Shown: positions 41,797 to 52,845, counted from the stretch's first letter. The stretch: 64,000 bases of DNA from Meghimatium bilineatum (GCA_034231615.1 CM067315.1:29614133-29678132), one strand, 5' to 3'. A program made the numbers and translations. The notes: generated from the sequence alone by a model not told the origin.

Positions 41797-41903
41797 ACAC
41801 TAGCGGTTCTCAACCTTCCTAATGCCGCGACCATTGAATACAGTTCCTCATATTGTGATGACCCATAACCATATCATTATTTTTGTTGCTACTTCATTAC
41901 TAT

Positions 41904-42148
41904 TCTTCTTCTTCTTCTTTCGTTCACTTGAAACATGTCTATATCTGTAATTCTGTCTACTTAATTAAACTCACTGTCTTTTGTAGTTCATACAGTGTCC
42001 CATAGAGCTTTGATTCCAGTGTTGTTTCCTCTGGCCAATATGTCTGCCTCAGCGTTTCATGCTCAGAACACTCTTGAAGTATATGTTTGGCACTCTGTGC
42101 TGCCTGTCCACATGTACACATGGCTATATTGCCAATCTTGAACTTTGT
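41904..42148 (-). mobile_element. GAA-tailed LINE end with exact TSD, inside hAT
   Basis: A 5'-truncated 245-bp LINE insertion with an exact 12-bp TSD CTTCATTACTAT (41892-41903 and 42149-42160). Its frame gives the C/H motif MCTCGQAAQSAKHILQEC, then LRQTYWPEET, and a stop (41957-42148). The 3' end is GTGAACGAAAGAAGAAGAAG, much like the A and B SINE tails. This is the best-placed candidate for a relative of the LINE that mobilises them. Confidence 0.92.
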
Positions 42149-42659
42149 CTTCATTACTATAATTTTGCTATTGTTATGGATCGTAGTGTAAATGTTTGAT
42201 ATGCAGGATGTATTTTCATTGTTACAAATTGAACATAACTAAAGCATAGTGATTAATAACAAAAACAACATGTCAGTATATATTGTGAAATGTTTATTTC
42301 TAATTAAAAATCTATGAAATGTTCTCTTGAAGCACAATATAGCATGGGTAACAGTCTTAAAATAATAACAATAAACTACATTGCTACATTCTGCGACAGT
42401 ATACGTAAAAAGTCAACGTCAGTGCGAAGGTTGAGATTGATTCTTTCTCATCAGATCAGAAATTCTTCAAGCAATCTTTGCAAAAACACAACGAAGATAA
42501 TATTTTATTACAAGTCTACTTCTGTATTTAGACTTGATAACCAACAAACTGGAAAAACTTGTTTCACAAAATTATGTTGTTGGAAATGGAAGAAGAAGGC
42601 ATGACACAGTCTCAGACAGAAGAGGATATGACTGAAAACACCAGAATTTTGTAACTGGC

Positions 42660-43300
42660 ATCAGTTCTCGATGAATCGATGTTAATAAGTTTAATAACTA
42701 GTCTTCTAGTCTTGTGCTGTTTCAGGAACATCTTCAACTTTGACTGTGAATGGGATCTGGCAAGTGCAAATGAGGTGTCCAGTAGATTTCAAAAGTACGA
42801 AGACATTTCACCTGTAAGCATATCTAAGTGTTCTTTCACAGAAATTGGCATCGTAATTCTGTTGCCTGATTCAATGAGTTTCTCAAAGATAGCAGAAAAC
42901 GCAGGCAACATGTAAACTTTATTTTCATCTTTTTTTTTTAGGCCAATGCTGAAATTTCATTTGGAATGATCGGATCTTTTCAGACAATCGAGGCATGTTG
43001 CATTTTGTCTTTGCAGTAATAAATTTAACTCACTGAAGATGGCAAAGATGTCAACCAAGTAAGCTATTTTGTGCAGTTTATTTTTATCGCTGAAACGTGC
43101 TTTGAACTGCGGTCTTACTTTTTGATTAAAAAAATGTTTTGAGTTCATCACGAAGCTCAAAAAACACGTTTTAAAACTTTCCCTCTCGACAGCCATCTCA
43201 CTTCCGTGTGAAATAGCAGAGCATCTTTCGGCTCATCCAACTTGTAGCATAGTTGAGAAAACATTTTACTGTTTGAAGGCTCACCTTTACAAAATTAACA
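42660..43300 (-). pseudogene. hAT transposase remnant
   Basis: Minus-strand frames include LLFHTEVRWLSRGKVLKRVF, the RW-type motif of the hAT catalytic domain, then, after a frameshift, HKIAYLVDIFAIFSELNLLL and a C-terminal SVKEHLDMLTGEMSSYF region. This matches the C-terminal half of ZBED/SCAND3-type hAT transposases. The N-terminal zinc finger and first catalytic residues are missing. At least two frame disruptions make it inactive. Confidence 0.85.
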
Positions 43301-43420
43301 GAACTTATGACGTTTTTCATTACTTCTTGTAATTCTTGGGGTAGAGTCTTTGCTGCTAATATTTCCCGATGAATACAGTGAGTTCTGATGACTTTTGGTG
43401 ACTCATTTCAAGTATATAAA

Positions 43421-43495
43421 TAGTAGCCAACTGAAATCCAAACAATAATCAAAACTCGTAACGAATGGGGTCCAACTTAATGTAGCGAACAAGTC
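43421..43495 (-). mobile_element. Fold-back family C fragment
   Basis: CAAGTATATAAATAGTAGCC, AACAATAATCAAAACTCGTA, ACGAATGGGGTCC: reverse of the C left half. Confidence 0.7.
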
Positions 43496-43499
43496 TTCT

Positions 43500-44014
43500 T
43501 GATTCTTGATTAGGAACAAGCGTCGCAGCACTAGGGGCATTCCTATATGTGTTCTGCTTGCCATTCCGTCAGCCATCTAAAAGTGTATAAGCTCAGTGTC
43601 CCAGTCAGTTGCAGATTACGCGTTCTTCTGGTCTTTCCGGAGAGGGAGCACTTTCTCCCATCACATCTAGTCACTCCCATTTCTACCATTCTCTGAATAT
43701 AGATTGTCACGATCGACTTCCTCCTCGTCTTCTCGTAGGGTATCCATGACTGCTCTAATCAATTAAATTATGTATCTTCTTATCTCGGTGCCGTTCACAA
43801 AGGCTTTACCAGCCAACACATCGGCTCTTTCGTTTCCCCTGACCCCAGCATGACCAGGACAGTAAATCCATGTAATGCTCTGCGCATTGTTGAGAAAGGT
43901 TCTGATCATACAGTTTTCTATCTTGCGCAGCATACTTTGAGAATCCCATAGAATCACGATGTCTGTTGATTCTTCTATACCACCTAAGGTCACGGCAGTA
44001 TATGCATCAACCAA
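43500..44014 (-). pseudogene. LINE RNase H and C-terminal remnant
   Basis: The minus-strand frame at 43763-44014 has IVILWDSQSMLRKIE (catalytic D) and IYCPGHAGVRGNERADVLAG (final D region), the C-terminal half of an RNase H domain. Broken frames further on (43500-43760) carry ADGMASRTHIGMPLVLRRL-type sequence, the end of the same pol. The upstream RT part is absent. Confidence 0.82.
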
Positions 44015-44121
44015 AGCTAAATATAAAAAGATCGATCAACATTCAAATTAAGTGTCAATGGTACAGTTAATTTTTTTCCAGCAGTAGTTGATAATTGTAC
44101 AGTACATATTTTTACATTTAT

Positions 44122-44285
44122 CCTCTTCTTCTTTAGCGTTCATTCTCAAACTCCCGCTGGTGGATCTCCCTTATGGCAAGACCATGGTCCTACTAGATTT
44201 ACAGCAGGATGTAGTCTAGAGAATGGAAATGCGTTGTGTCGCCGTTTTATTTGCGCCAATGGCCCGACACATCCGTCTTCAGCGG
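44122..44285 (-). mobile_element. Family B SINE
   Basis: Minus copy from CTTCTTCTTTAGCGTTCATT to ACATCCGTCTTCAGCGGG; core CCATGGTCCTAC. No clear TSD. Confidence 0.9.
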
Positions 44286-44382
44286 GATACATTTATCCAA
44301 TAATTATAATTCATGAAGTGTTTTACATCCAATATTACTGTTTTCAACAAAGTATCTGCTTTTAACAGAAAGGTTTCTTTCA

Positions 44383-46375
44383 GCACAGCAACTGCTTTCT
44401 TACACACAGTAGCTGCTTTCTTACACACAGTAGCTGCTTTCTTACACACAGTAGCTGCTTTCTTACACAGTAGCTGCTTTCTTACACACAGTATCTGCTT
44501 TCTTACACAGTAGCTGCTTTCTTACACACAGTAGCTGCTTTCTTACACACAGTAGCTGCTTTCTTACACACAGTAGCTGCTTTCTTAAACACAGTAGCTG
44601 CTTTCTTACACACAGTATCTGCTTTCTTACACAGTAGCTGCTTTCTTACACACAGTAGCTGCTTTCTTACACACAGTAGCTGCTTTCTTAAACACAGTAG
44701 CTGCTTTCTTACATTGTAGCTGCTTTCTTACACACAGTAGCTGCTTTCTTACACACAGTAGCTGCTTTCTTACACAGTAGCTGCTTTCTTACACACAGTA
44801 GCTGCTTTCTTACACACAGCATCTGCTTTCTTACACAGTAGCTGCTTTCTTACACACAGTATCTGCTTTCTTACACACAGTAGTTGCTTTCTTACACACA
44901 GTAGCTGCTTTCTTACACACAGTAGCTGCTTTCTTACACACAGTAGCTGCTTTCTTACACACAGTAGCTGCTTTCTTACACACAGTAGCTGCTTTCTTAC
45001 ACACAGTAGCTGCTTTCTTACACACAGTAGCTGCTTTCTTAAACACAGTAGCTGCTTTCTTACATTGTAGCTGCTTTCTTACACACAGTAGCTGCTTTCT
45101 TACACACAGTAGCTGCTTTCTTACACACAGTAGCTGCTTTCGTACACACAGTAGCTGCTTTCTTACACACAGTAGCTGCTTTCTTACACACAGTAGCTGC
45201 TTTCTTACACACAGTAGCTGCTTTCTTACACACAGTAGCTGCTTTCTTACACACAGTAGCTGCTTTCTTACACACAGTAGCTGCTTTCTTACACACAGTA
45301 GCTGCTTTCTTACACACAGTAGCTGCTTTCTTACACACAGTAGCTGCTTTCTTACACACAGTAGCTGCTTTCTTACACACAGTAGCTGCTTTCTTACACA
45401 CAGTAGCTGCTTTCTTACACACAGTAGCTGCTTTCTTAAACACAGTAGCTGCTTTCTTACATTGTAGCTGCTTTCTTACACACAGTAGCTGCTTTCTTAC
45501 ACACAGTAGCTGCTTTCTTACACACAGTAGCTGCTTTCTTAAACACAGTAGCTGCTTTCTTACATTGTAGCTGCTTTCTTACACACAGTAGCTGCTTTCT
45601 TACACACAGTAGCTGCTTTCTTACACAGTAGCTGCTTTCTTACACACAGTAGCTGCTTTCTTACACACAGTAGCTGCTTTCTTACACACAGCATCTGCTT
45701 TCTTACACACAGTAGCTGCTTTCTTACACACAGTAGCTGCTTTCTTACACAGTAGCTGCTTTCTTACACAGTAGCTGCTTTCTTACACACAGTAGCTGCT
45801 TTCTTACACACAATAGCTGCTTTCTTACACAGTAGCTGCTTTCTTACACAGTAGCTGCTTTCTTACATTGTAGCTGCTTTCTTACACAGTAGCTGCTTTC
45901 TTACACAGTAGCTGCTTTCTTACACACAGTAGCTGCTTTCTTACATTGTAGCTGCTTTCTTACACAGTAGCTGCTTTCTTACACAGTAGCTGCTGTCTTA
46001 CACACAGTAGCTGCTTTCTTACACAATAGCTGCTTTCTTACACACAGTAGCTGCTTTCTTACACAGTAGCTGCTTTCTTACATTGTAGCTGCTTTCTTAC
46101 ACAGTAGCTGCTTTCTTACATTGTAGCTGCTTTCTTACACACAGTAGCTGCTTTCTTACACAGTAGCTGCTTTCTTACATTGTAGCTGCTTTCTTACATT
46201 GTAGCTGCTTTCTTACACACAGTAGCTGCTTTCTTACACACAGTAGCTGCTTTCTTACACACAGTAGCTGCTTTCTTACACAGTAGCTGCTTTCTTACAC
46301 ACAGTAGCTGCTTTCTTACACAGTAGCTGCTTTCTTACACAGTAGCTGCTTTCTTACACACAGTAGCTTCTTATG
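44383..46375. repeat. 21/19-bp satellite, about 97 copies
   Basis: Unit ACACACAGTAGCTGCTTTCTT (21 bp) alternates irregularly with ACACAGTAGCTGCTTTCTT and ACATTGTAGCTGCTTTCTT (19 bp). The pair TTAAACACAGTAGC ... TTACATTGTAGC recurs near 44692, 45037, 45437 and 45539, which marks higher-order units. In runs of pure 21-mers the minus strand stays open (KAATVCK repeats). The mixture with 19-mers breaks this elsewhere, so it is not a gene. Confidence 0.97.
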
Positions 46376-46664
46376 TTATATCCTGGATCTATGTTATAAC
46401 CTGCTTGGGGTTTTCCTCAGAAGGACTATTGAGATAATTTAATCTAAGGTGTTCGTCTGGGTGTCGACATGGGGTTTTCTACGATGTGGTCTCTTCTAGG
46501 GTAAAGGCTCCTTGTGGTTGTTCCTCTGCATTCTGTTTGTGTCTTCTGCTTTTGCTGTGTTTTCTGATCGTCGAGTTGAAGTTCAGCCACTGATCTCGTA
46601 CCTTGTAGATTTGCTTACATTGATGGTATCGATGGCCGTGACGTTCATTGGCTCCTGACACACA
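46376..46664. other. Unassigned
   Basis: A minus-strand frame (46479-46703) contains CVYCVSGANERHGHRYHQC, a zinc-knuckle-like spacing that might be a LINE C-terminus. I cannot place it in a family. Confidence 0.3.
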
Positions 46665-46677
46665 GTATACACAAGAT

Positions 46678-46944
46678 TCGTCTTCTTCTGTATTCTTTCT
46701 CAAACTCCTGCAGATTAGCAGGATATGTCTGGAGAGTGGAATGCGCTGTGTCCTGGTTTACAGCATTGCTGCGATATCTGCGCATTTCGGCCTGAGACAT
46801 ATGACTTAGGATCACTGACATTATATGGGATGGGACAGACAACTCCATCCCATAACCTATTTAGTCACTTCTTACGACATGCAAGGAAGGTAAACAGTGT
46901 TGCTATTCTTTGCTCCCATTTCTGACCTCGTCAACACATGGGCG
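46678..46944 (-). mobile_element. Family A SINE
   Basis: Near full-length minus copy ending ACACATGGGCG. GTATACAC at 46665-46672 and 46945-46952 may be the TSD. Confidence 0.88.
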
Positions 46945-46954
46945 GTATACACTA

Positions 46955-47000
46955 ACTGACCAATGAAAATCACGGAAAAAGTCAAATAGCATCACTCTTG
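46955..47000 (-). mobile_element. Fold-back family D fragment
   Basis: TGACCAATGAAAATCACGG and AAAAAGTC match one arm of the palindromic stretch at 63157-63232. Confidence 0.45.
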
Positions 47001-48039
47001 AATGATGAAAGCGATTAGCCCACACAGCTGTATAATTTACGTCGGACTCGTGTTCTCCTTTAATTCTGGTAGGCAGCTATTTTTAAATATGTTAATTTCT
47101 TAATAGTCACCAACTACTATCAGTTGCCGCCATCTTAACCATCAATGAGTCACAATGAGAACTCGGCGACGCAGGGTTAGCTGAAACTACGGTTAGACAT
47201 ATATTATATCTTATACCGAGTTCATCACAAAGAACTGAACTGTAGTTAGTAGTCACAAGCTGTTTCACTGTGATATTTGTAAATTCAAGCCCTGGAAACC
47301 CGCCGCAACGCACGGTTTAAATACGTTTAATTTGAGCGATTATAATGAATCACGCGTTTCTGCCCTCAGTTGTTACACTAGAGTGGGAGGAATTCTATAA
47401 CTGCTCCAGGGGGGTGACGAAGTCAGTCGCCAAAGTGGTCAGATACATCAAACGTGATGATTATGTTAATTTGAATCTGGTTACTTTTATTGCTGCCAGC
47501 TTGGGTGCAAATGGGCAGAGCAAGTACTAGTTCTTACAGATGGTAGAAGATCTACGATGAGTGTAGGAGTCGGTATAATTAATGTAAAATTAGTCGACAT
47601 TAGGTGCCGGTGCTGGGAAGTGAAAATATCGCACTTGACAGTAAACTAACAGCAATATGATTACGTGTATTCATCATAGACTCAGCGATCAAAAAAACAT
47701 AAGGAAAATCAGAAAACTCAAAGTGGGGGCAAACACTTATCCGATCCCCGGGGTAGCGAGCTTTCATTTTGTCTTCCTGCGCCAGGTTGTGATAGGTCCC
47801 TAACTTTTTCAGTTGTGTTGTGTCTACATAAAGAGTATTAGTGATAGAGAAGTTTAGTGGTAACAGTTGTTTTCACAGGTTTTGTGCTGTGCATTCAATA
47901 AGGTTGTTATTTACTGTTTCCTTTTGTGGGGCAAACACTAAATATAACAATACATCGAGAGACCTACAATGTTCCCCTCTAAGTACGAAAAAGCATGCAG
48001 CAATCGGGATATGAACCAGACCCGCACAGATGGCACCCC
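47001..48039. other. Unassigned 1 kb
   Basis: No supported gene. The frame at 47345-47530 (+), with VTLEWEEFYNCSRGVTK, is protein-like but unrecognised. No repeat family identified. Confidence 0.35.
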
Positions 48040-48140
48040 GGAATAGGTGTTGACTAAACTTGCGAGGCTAGTGGGTACCATCAGAGCAAACCTGCTTCAA
48101 ATCCTGTTTGCTGCATACATTTTTTTATGAATAAATCGTT
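48040..48140 (+). mobile_element. SINE J head
   Basis: CTTGCGAGGCTAGTGGGTAC and the B-box-like GCTTCAAATCCTGTTTGCTG, followed by CATACATTTTTTTATG. Parallel to 31758 and to the reverse of 56385-56490. Confidence 0.5.
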
Positions 48141-48174
48141 GATGCTTCTATATTAGATTATCCGCTCTAAGTAG

Positions 48175-48350
48175 ACAACTTCTCCAATAAGATTTGCATT
48201 AAGCCGAAAGCTGAAGTCTCCTGCGTATTAAAGAAAGACTCCTGAAAAATCTCCTACTGCACATAGGCAGTAATCCCTCGTAATCGTTTGATTACATCAT
48301 AAACATAACCCCAGTTATGTAATCGTTCGTAATCCTTGGGGATCTAAACA
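48175..48350 (+). mobile_element. Family E, 3' half, degenerate
   Basis: AAGCCGAAAGCTGAAGTCTC, CTACTGCACATAGGCAGTAA, CTCGTAATCG and an AAACAAACATC tail, parallel to the reverse of 58523-58660. Confidence 0.7.
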
Positions 48351-48365
48351 AACATCAACAAGTAA

Positions 48366-48975
48366 ATCATTATCTGTATCATTGGCACATAATCTGCATC
48401 ATTGACATATAATCTGTATCATTGACACATACTCTGCATAATTGACACATACTCTGCATAATTGACACATACTCTGCATAATTGACACATACTCTGCATA
48501 ATTGACACATACTCTGCATAATTGACACATACTCTGCATCACTGACACATAATCTGTATAATTGGCACATAATCTGTATCATTGCACAATATCTGTATCA
48601 TAGTCACAAAATTTGTATAATAGACACATAATATGTATCATGGGTACATAATCTGTATCATTAGCACATAATTTATATCATTGGCATATAATATGTATCA
48701 TAGACATATGTTCTGTATCATAAACACATAATATGCATCATAGGAACAGAATCTACATCATAGACACATTATCATAGGCAGATTATCTATATCATAGACA
48801 CATTATCATAGGCAGATTATCTATATCATAGACACATTATCATAGGCAGATTATCTATATCATAGACACATTGTCATAGGCAGATTATCTACATCATAGA
48901 CACATTGTCATAGGCAGATTATCTACATCATAGACACATTATCATAGGCAGATTATCTATATCATAGCCTCCACA
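48366..48975. repeat. Composite 20-bp and 34-bp minisatellite
   Basis: 48366-48745: degenerate 20-bp units (ATAATTGACACATACTCTGC), perfect in the middle and diverged at both sides. 48746-48975: 34-bp units (CATTATCATAGGCAGATTAT, CTATATCATAGACA) that appear to have grown out of the same motif. Confidence 0.93.
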
Positions 48976-49282
48976 TTAGTTTTTCTGGCAGTACATGGTA
49001 TTTTCAGCATTCTTCTATAGAACCACATCTCTATTGCCTCTAATTTCACACTTTCCAGTGTATTTATTATCCAAGACTCGCATCCATATATTCTCGTATC
49101 CATCTGTGACAAGATACTTTATGAAATTGCGTAGAAAGATTTATGAGTGATATTTAAATGCTGCTGTCGGTCACAAGCTGTGACATATGTACGGACAGCA
49201 AGTGCTCATGTCGTGTAACAAAGGCAGGTCTGCGTCTACTATCTTCTTATTCATATTCCTTCGTTCGTAAACTCATGTACTG

Positions 49283-49500
49283 TGTTGGATGTGTCTGACT
49301 AAAAGGAGCAGATATCACAGCCAAGATGTAAACAGTAACACAACGTATTCTATTCTTCGGATTCCTAATCAGGAGGACTGTGAGAACGAAAGAAAAAGAT
49401 AAGTCGGAAAGGCATAGACATCACAGCTAAGCTGCAAACCGTGGCACGGCGAATTCCTTTCGCGGAACTACATGCTAGTCTACAGGAGTTTCACAAGGAA
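49283..49500 (+). mobile_element. Two family A 3' ends in tandem
   Basis: 49283-49402 (TTGGATGTGTCTGAC, CAGCCAAGATGTAAACAGT, GAGAACGAAAGAAAAAG) and 49403-49500 (AAGTCGGAAAGGCATAGACA, GCTAAGCTGCAAACCGTGG, TACAGGAGTTT). Both are old. Confidence 0.6.
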
Positions 49501-50271
49501 ACAAAGTTGAACAAATTATGACAATCATACAATCTACTACCCACAACAAAATCAATGATCAAGTATGTGGTATCCTAGCACTTCCAAAGAGTATGTCGTG
49601 TAATAATATCAGAGCAAACCATAAACGTTTTTTTCCTGCCTTACATGTAGAACAACTTTGCCAACAGCTGTTCAACAACCCACAAAGCGTTTGAAACTTA
49701 ATATGATCTAATGTACCACCATATGCCAGCACATACAGAACTAGATCCCGTTATTCGGTCTGTGTTTGTATAATCTCAATGTCGAAATGAATATTCAGAT
49801 ACAGCAGGCAGATAGTCAGACATATATGCAGACAGCTTGTTAAAGCTATTTACTAAAATTACGGTCGTGGTGACTATAGAATTTAACCGTCAATTGAACT
49901 TCCCGTGAATTACAATGACAAAATATAGTATTTCAATAAATGCAGGACGAGTCTAGGACTAGAAAATGTACTCGGTTCAAACGCCACTCCGTGCAATTGT
50001 GCATCAGGACCATTTGAAAGCAATGACTACCTACTAAAGTAGATATATTGCATTGGGAATCACTATAGGGATTACATATAAATATATATTAGATAGCGTA
50101 GTATTTCCAGAACTAACTTGGTGAACAGAAAACGCAGCAAGTACAGATGATTAAGTTAGGTTAGGTATGTTGATTATTCTCTTCGCGCACCGAAAATGTC
50201 CATGGGTGCTCAGATCTCCGTTTCAGTAAATTAGAAGTCAGGATGTAACAGAACAAATATAAGTATCCCCT
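49501..50271. other. Unassigned
   Basis: AT-rich; GGTTCAAACGCC near 49975 is weakly B-box-like. No gene recognised. Confidence 0.4.
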
Positions 50272-50516
50272 CCACATCAGCAAATAGATGACCACACGTA
50301 TGGCAGTAACGACAACATCAGCAAATAGATGACCACACGTATGGCAGTAACGACAACATCAGCAAATAGATGACCACACGTATGGCAGTAACGACAACAT
50401 CAGCACACAGATGACCACACGTATGGCAGTAACGACAACATCAGCAAATAGATGACCACACGTATGGCAGTAACGAGAACATCAGCAAATAGATGACCAC
50501 ACGTATGGCAGTAACC
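50272..50516. repeat. 41-bp minisatellite, 6 copies
   Basis: Unit contains ACATCAGCAAATAGATGACC and ACACGTATGGCAGTAACGAC. Copies are almost identical. Confidence 0.97.
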
Positions 50517-50689
50517 TCTATGACAACACCCGGCCGAAAATTCAAAACCACACTATAAAAGTCCTTTTAAAGACTACCCCAACCAAGTTACACCATAGTC
50601 CCTCACAGGATCAAGAACAAGCCACACTATACTCCTTTTGAAGACTACAGCTAGAAGCTACAACTGCAACCCGGCTGGGCAATAAAATG

Positions 50690-50835
50690 TATAACGCTAA
50701 CTAGGCAATCACGCCACAAGAAACAAAGCCCCGCCCCCCCCCATCGGGACGCTCTGATATAACCAAAAAGGGATTCGTTGCTCTTTTGAAAGGGCCGTGC
50801 CTCGGCTAAATAAGGCACATCCACCAGTAAACAAA
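50690..50835 (+). mobile_element. Element G-like 3' end
   Basis: Shares GATATAACCAAAAAG and an AAACAAACAAC terminus with G at 12436-12862. The intervening sequence is diverged. Confidence 0.5.
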
Positions 50836-50959
50836 CAACACATTTTCAGAATACAGCCTTCTTTAAGGATCTTCTGAACTCTTCAGATTCTGGGTGAGTT
50901 GATTTGTCACATCCAGCAGCATGTTTAAAACACTCTGAGATTCCTACTGTTTTTTTCTT

Positions 50960-51345
50960 GGGCATATGTTCTCAAACTTCTGCAGAATAACAGGATGTAG
51001 TCCGGAAACAGCGTACGTCGTGTCCTAGTTTATAGCCTCGCTGCGATGTCTACACATTTCGAACTGACACATTCGACTTCATCTTGTTTTCTCTGTCACT
51101 GTGACACTGTATTGGATGAGATAGCCAACTCCCCCTAACTTCCTTAGTCGCATCTTACGACATGCGTGGATATGTCGTTGCTAGTTTGTTGTATTGAATA
51201 ATATTGATAACATGTGTATCTATTTTCGTTCATTTTGATATTTGCCCCAGCCTCCATTTTCAGTTTTTTGTTATTTCCCACACAATATGGATGATAAACT
51301 GTGTTCTTTGGTCCCCTTTAGGACCCGGCAACAGATCCGCGTCTG
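50960..51345 (-). mobile_element. Family A SINE, interrupted
   Basis: Minus-strand A at 50960-51176 (TTCTCAAACTTCTGCAGAAT through ACGACATGCGTGG) and 51295-51345 (GATAAACTGTGTTCTTTGG, GACCCGGCAACAG). About 115 bp of AT-rich sequence separates them; its identity is unknown. Confidence 0.75.
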
Positions 51346-51596
51346 ACAATTCTTTTATTCATATCTTCTTGGGAAGGCCCTTACCACATTAACCAGCAAC
51401 CATACCTTACATTACTAATTTTTCCATGCTCTTATGTCTATAGACCAAACAATCTCAACTTTCCCGTTACTATATAACGTCGTTTTAAATCCAATCCCTA
51501 GTCAGCTTTTAATGTTCCTATCACTTCTTGATTTCTGTGTCACTATGCACTTGTTCCTTGTATTCTCAAAGTTCTACTGTAGTAAAAAGTAAGTTA
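51346..51596. other. Unassigned
   Basis: AT-rich sequence without recognised feature. Confidence 0.4.
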
Positions 51597-51826
51597 TTAA
51601 TGCCGTAGGGGTGTGAGATGTTAGCGATCTCACATTTCACAGGCTCAGCAAATGAGGGCGGTAGCCATCTCCTCTCCCTCGCAGTCTTTACTTCCCGGAT
51701 TAATCCGGTACCCATTTAAGGCTGGGTCGACCTGGGAGCCGTTGCGATCTGAAAACATTTCCGCCTCAGCTGGGGAATGAACCCAGGACCACTCATATGC
51801 GAAGCCAGTGCAAGTACTTAACTGTA
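51597..51826 (-). mobile_element. tRNA-derived SINE (tS)
   Basis: Minus copy: ATTAATGCCGTAGGGGTGTG through GGGTCGACCTGGGAGCC to the reverse B box (GGAATGAACCCAGG). The A-box end is decayed after 51826. Confidence 0.9.
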
Positions 51827-51998
51827 GTACATGTATTTCATTTCGAAGTTAGCAAATCTCTGTGTCACTAATTTATTTAGTATCCATATTTCACAGTCAC
51901 AAATAAAACAAATCAGTACTATGATCGAAGTCCAACCACCGTTTTCGTTCTTGTTTCCCATTAGTGTCTACCTACGTATTTTTGTGGTTAATTGATCT

Positions 51999-52160
51999 TC
52001 TTCTTCTTCAGCGTTCATTCTCAAACTCCCGCTGGATCTCTCTCGTAGAGAACAATGATCCTACAGGATTTTCAGCACAGGTTGTAGTCCAGAGAATGAA
52101 AATGCGTTGTGTCACAGTTTTATTTGCGCCAATGGCCCGAAACATCCGTCTTCGGCAGTG
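51999..52160 (-). mobile_element. Family B SINE with exact TSD
   Basis: Minus copy flanked by TTAATTGATCT at 51988-51998 and 52161-52171. Confidence 0.93.
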
Positions 52161-52259
52161 TTAATTGATCTAAATGTAAAATCAGTACATATCAATAATT
52201 AATTTAAAACATTCATTATTTAGGATTAGAGGTTATCAATAGTTATGCTTTACGATTAT

Positions 52260-52480
52260 GCTAACAATTCCAGCAGGTTAGCAGAATGTGGTCTAGAGAA
52301 CGGAATGCGTTGTGTCATGGTTTACAGCTTGTATCTGTACCTTTCGGCCAAACACGTCCTAATTCAGCATGGTTTTTGGATCACTTTGATCCTATATGGA
52401 TTGGATCAGCCAAGTCCATCCCCCCACATATCTTTAGTCGCTTCTTACTACCTGCCTTGCAGGTAACCACCTGCCTTGCG
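52260..52480 (-). mobile_element. Family A SINE, grading into a minisatellite
   Basis: Minus-strand A (GTGGTCTAGAGAACGGAATG, CGGCCAAACACGTCCTAATT, TTTAGTCGCTTCTTACTACC). Its 5' segment CCTTGCAGGTAACAGTGTCG continues as the repeat unit of the adjoining array. Confidence 0.85.
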
Positions 52481-52845
52481 TGTAACAGTGTCGCTGCAGG
52501 TAACAATGTCACTGCAGGTAGCAGTGTCGCCGCAGGCAACAGTGTCATCTCATACTACCTTGCAGGTAGCAGTGTAGCTACATGTGACAGTGTCATCTCT
52601 TACTACCTGCCTTACAGGTAACAGTGTTGATGCAGGTAACAGTGTCTTTTCTTACTACCTGCCTTACAGGTAACAGTGTTTCTGCAGGTAACAGTGTATT
52701 TTCTTACTATCTGCCTTACAGGTAACTGTCATTTCTTAATACATGGCTTGCAGCTAACAGTGTCACTGCAGGTAATAGTGTCATTTCTTACTACCTGCCT
52801 TGCAGGTAACAGTGTCGCTGCAGGTATCAGTGTCGCTATCATATT
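52450..52845. repeat. SINE-derived minisatellite
   Basis: Irregular tandem of GCAGGTAACAGTGTC linked by TTTCTTACTACCTGCCTTAC. Both blocks are part of the family A 5' region (CTTACGACATGCATGG, AGGTAACAGTGTTGC), so the array was amplified from the SINE next to it. Confidence 0.85.

Larger units (their letters stand above)
41797..43420 (-). mobile_element. hAT transposon relic, Charlie/SPIN-like
   Basis: The left terminus is CTAGCGGTTCTCAACCTTCC, a hAT inverted-repeat end. The subterminal sequence, as I recall it, closely resembles mammalian hAT-Charlie repeats of the URR1/SPIN kind. A LINE interrupts it at 41904-42148. The coding part runs on the minus strand (42660-43300). The right end is lost where a C copy begins at about 43420. 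Confidence 0.8.

Noticed and set aside
44831-45443. Minus-strand KAATVCK repeat proteins
   Set aside because: By-product of runs of 21-bp units; frames stop where 19-bp units occur.
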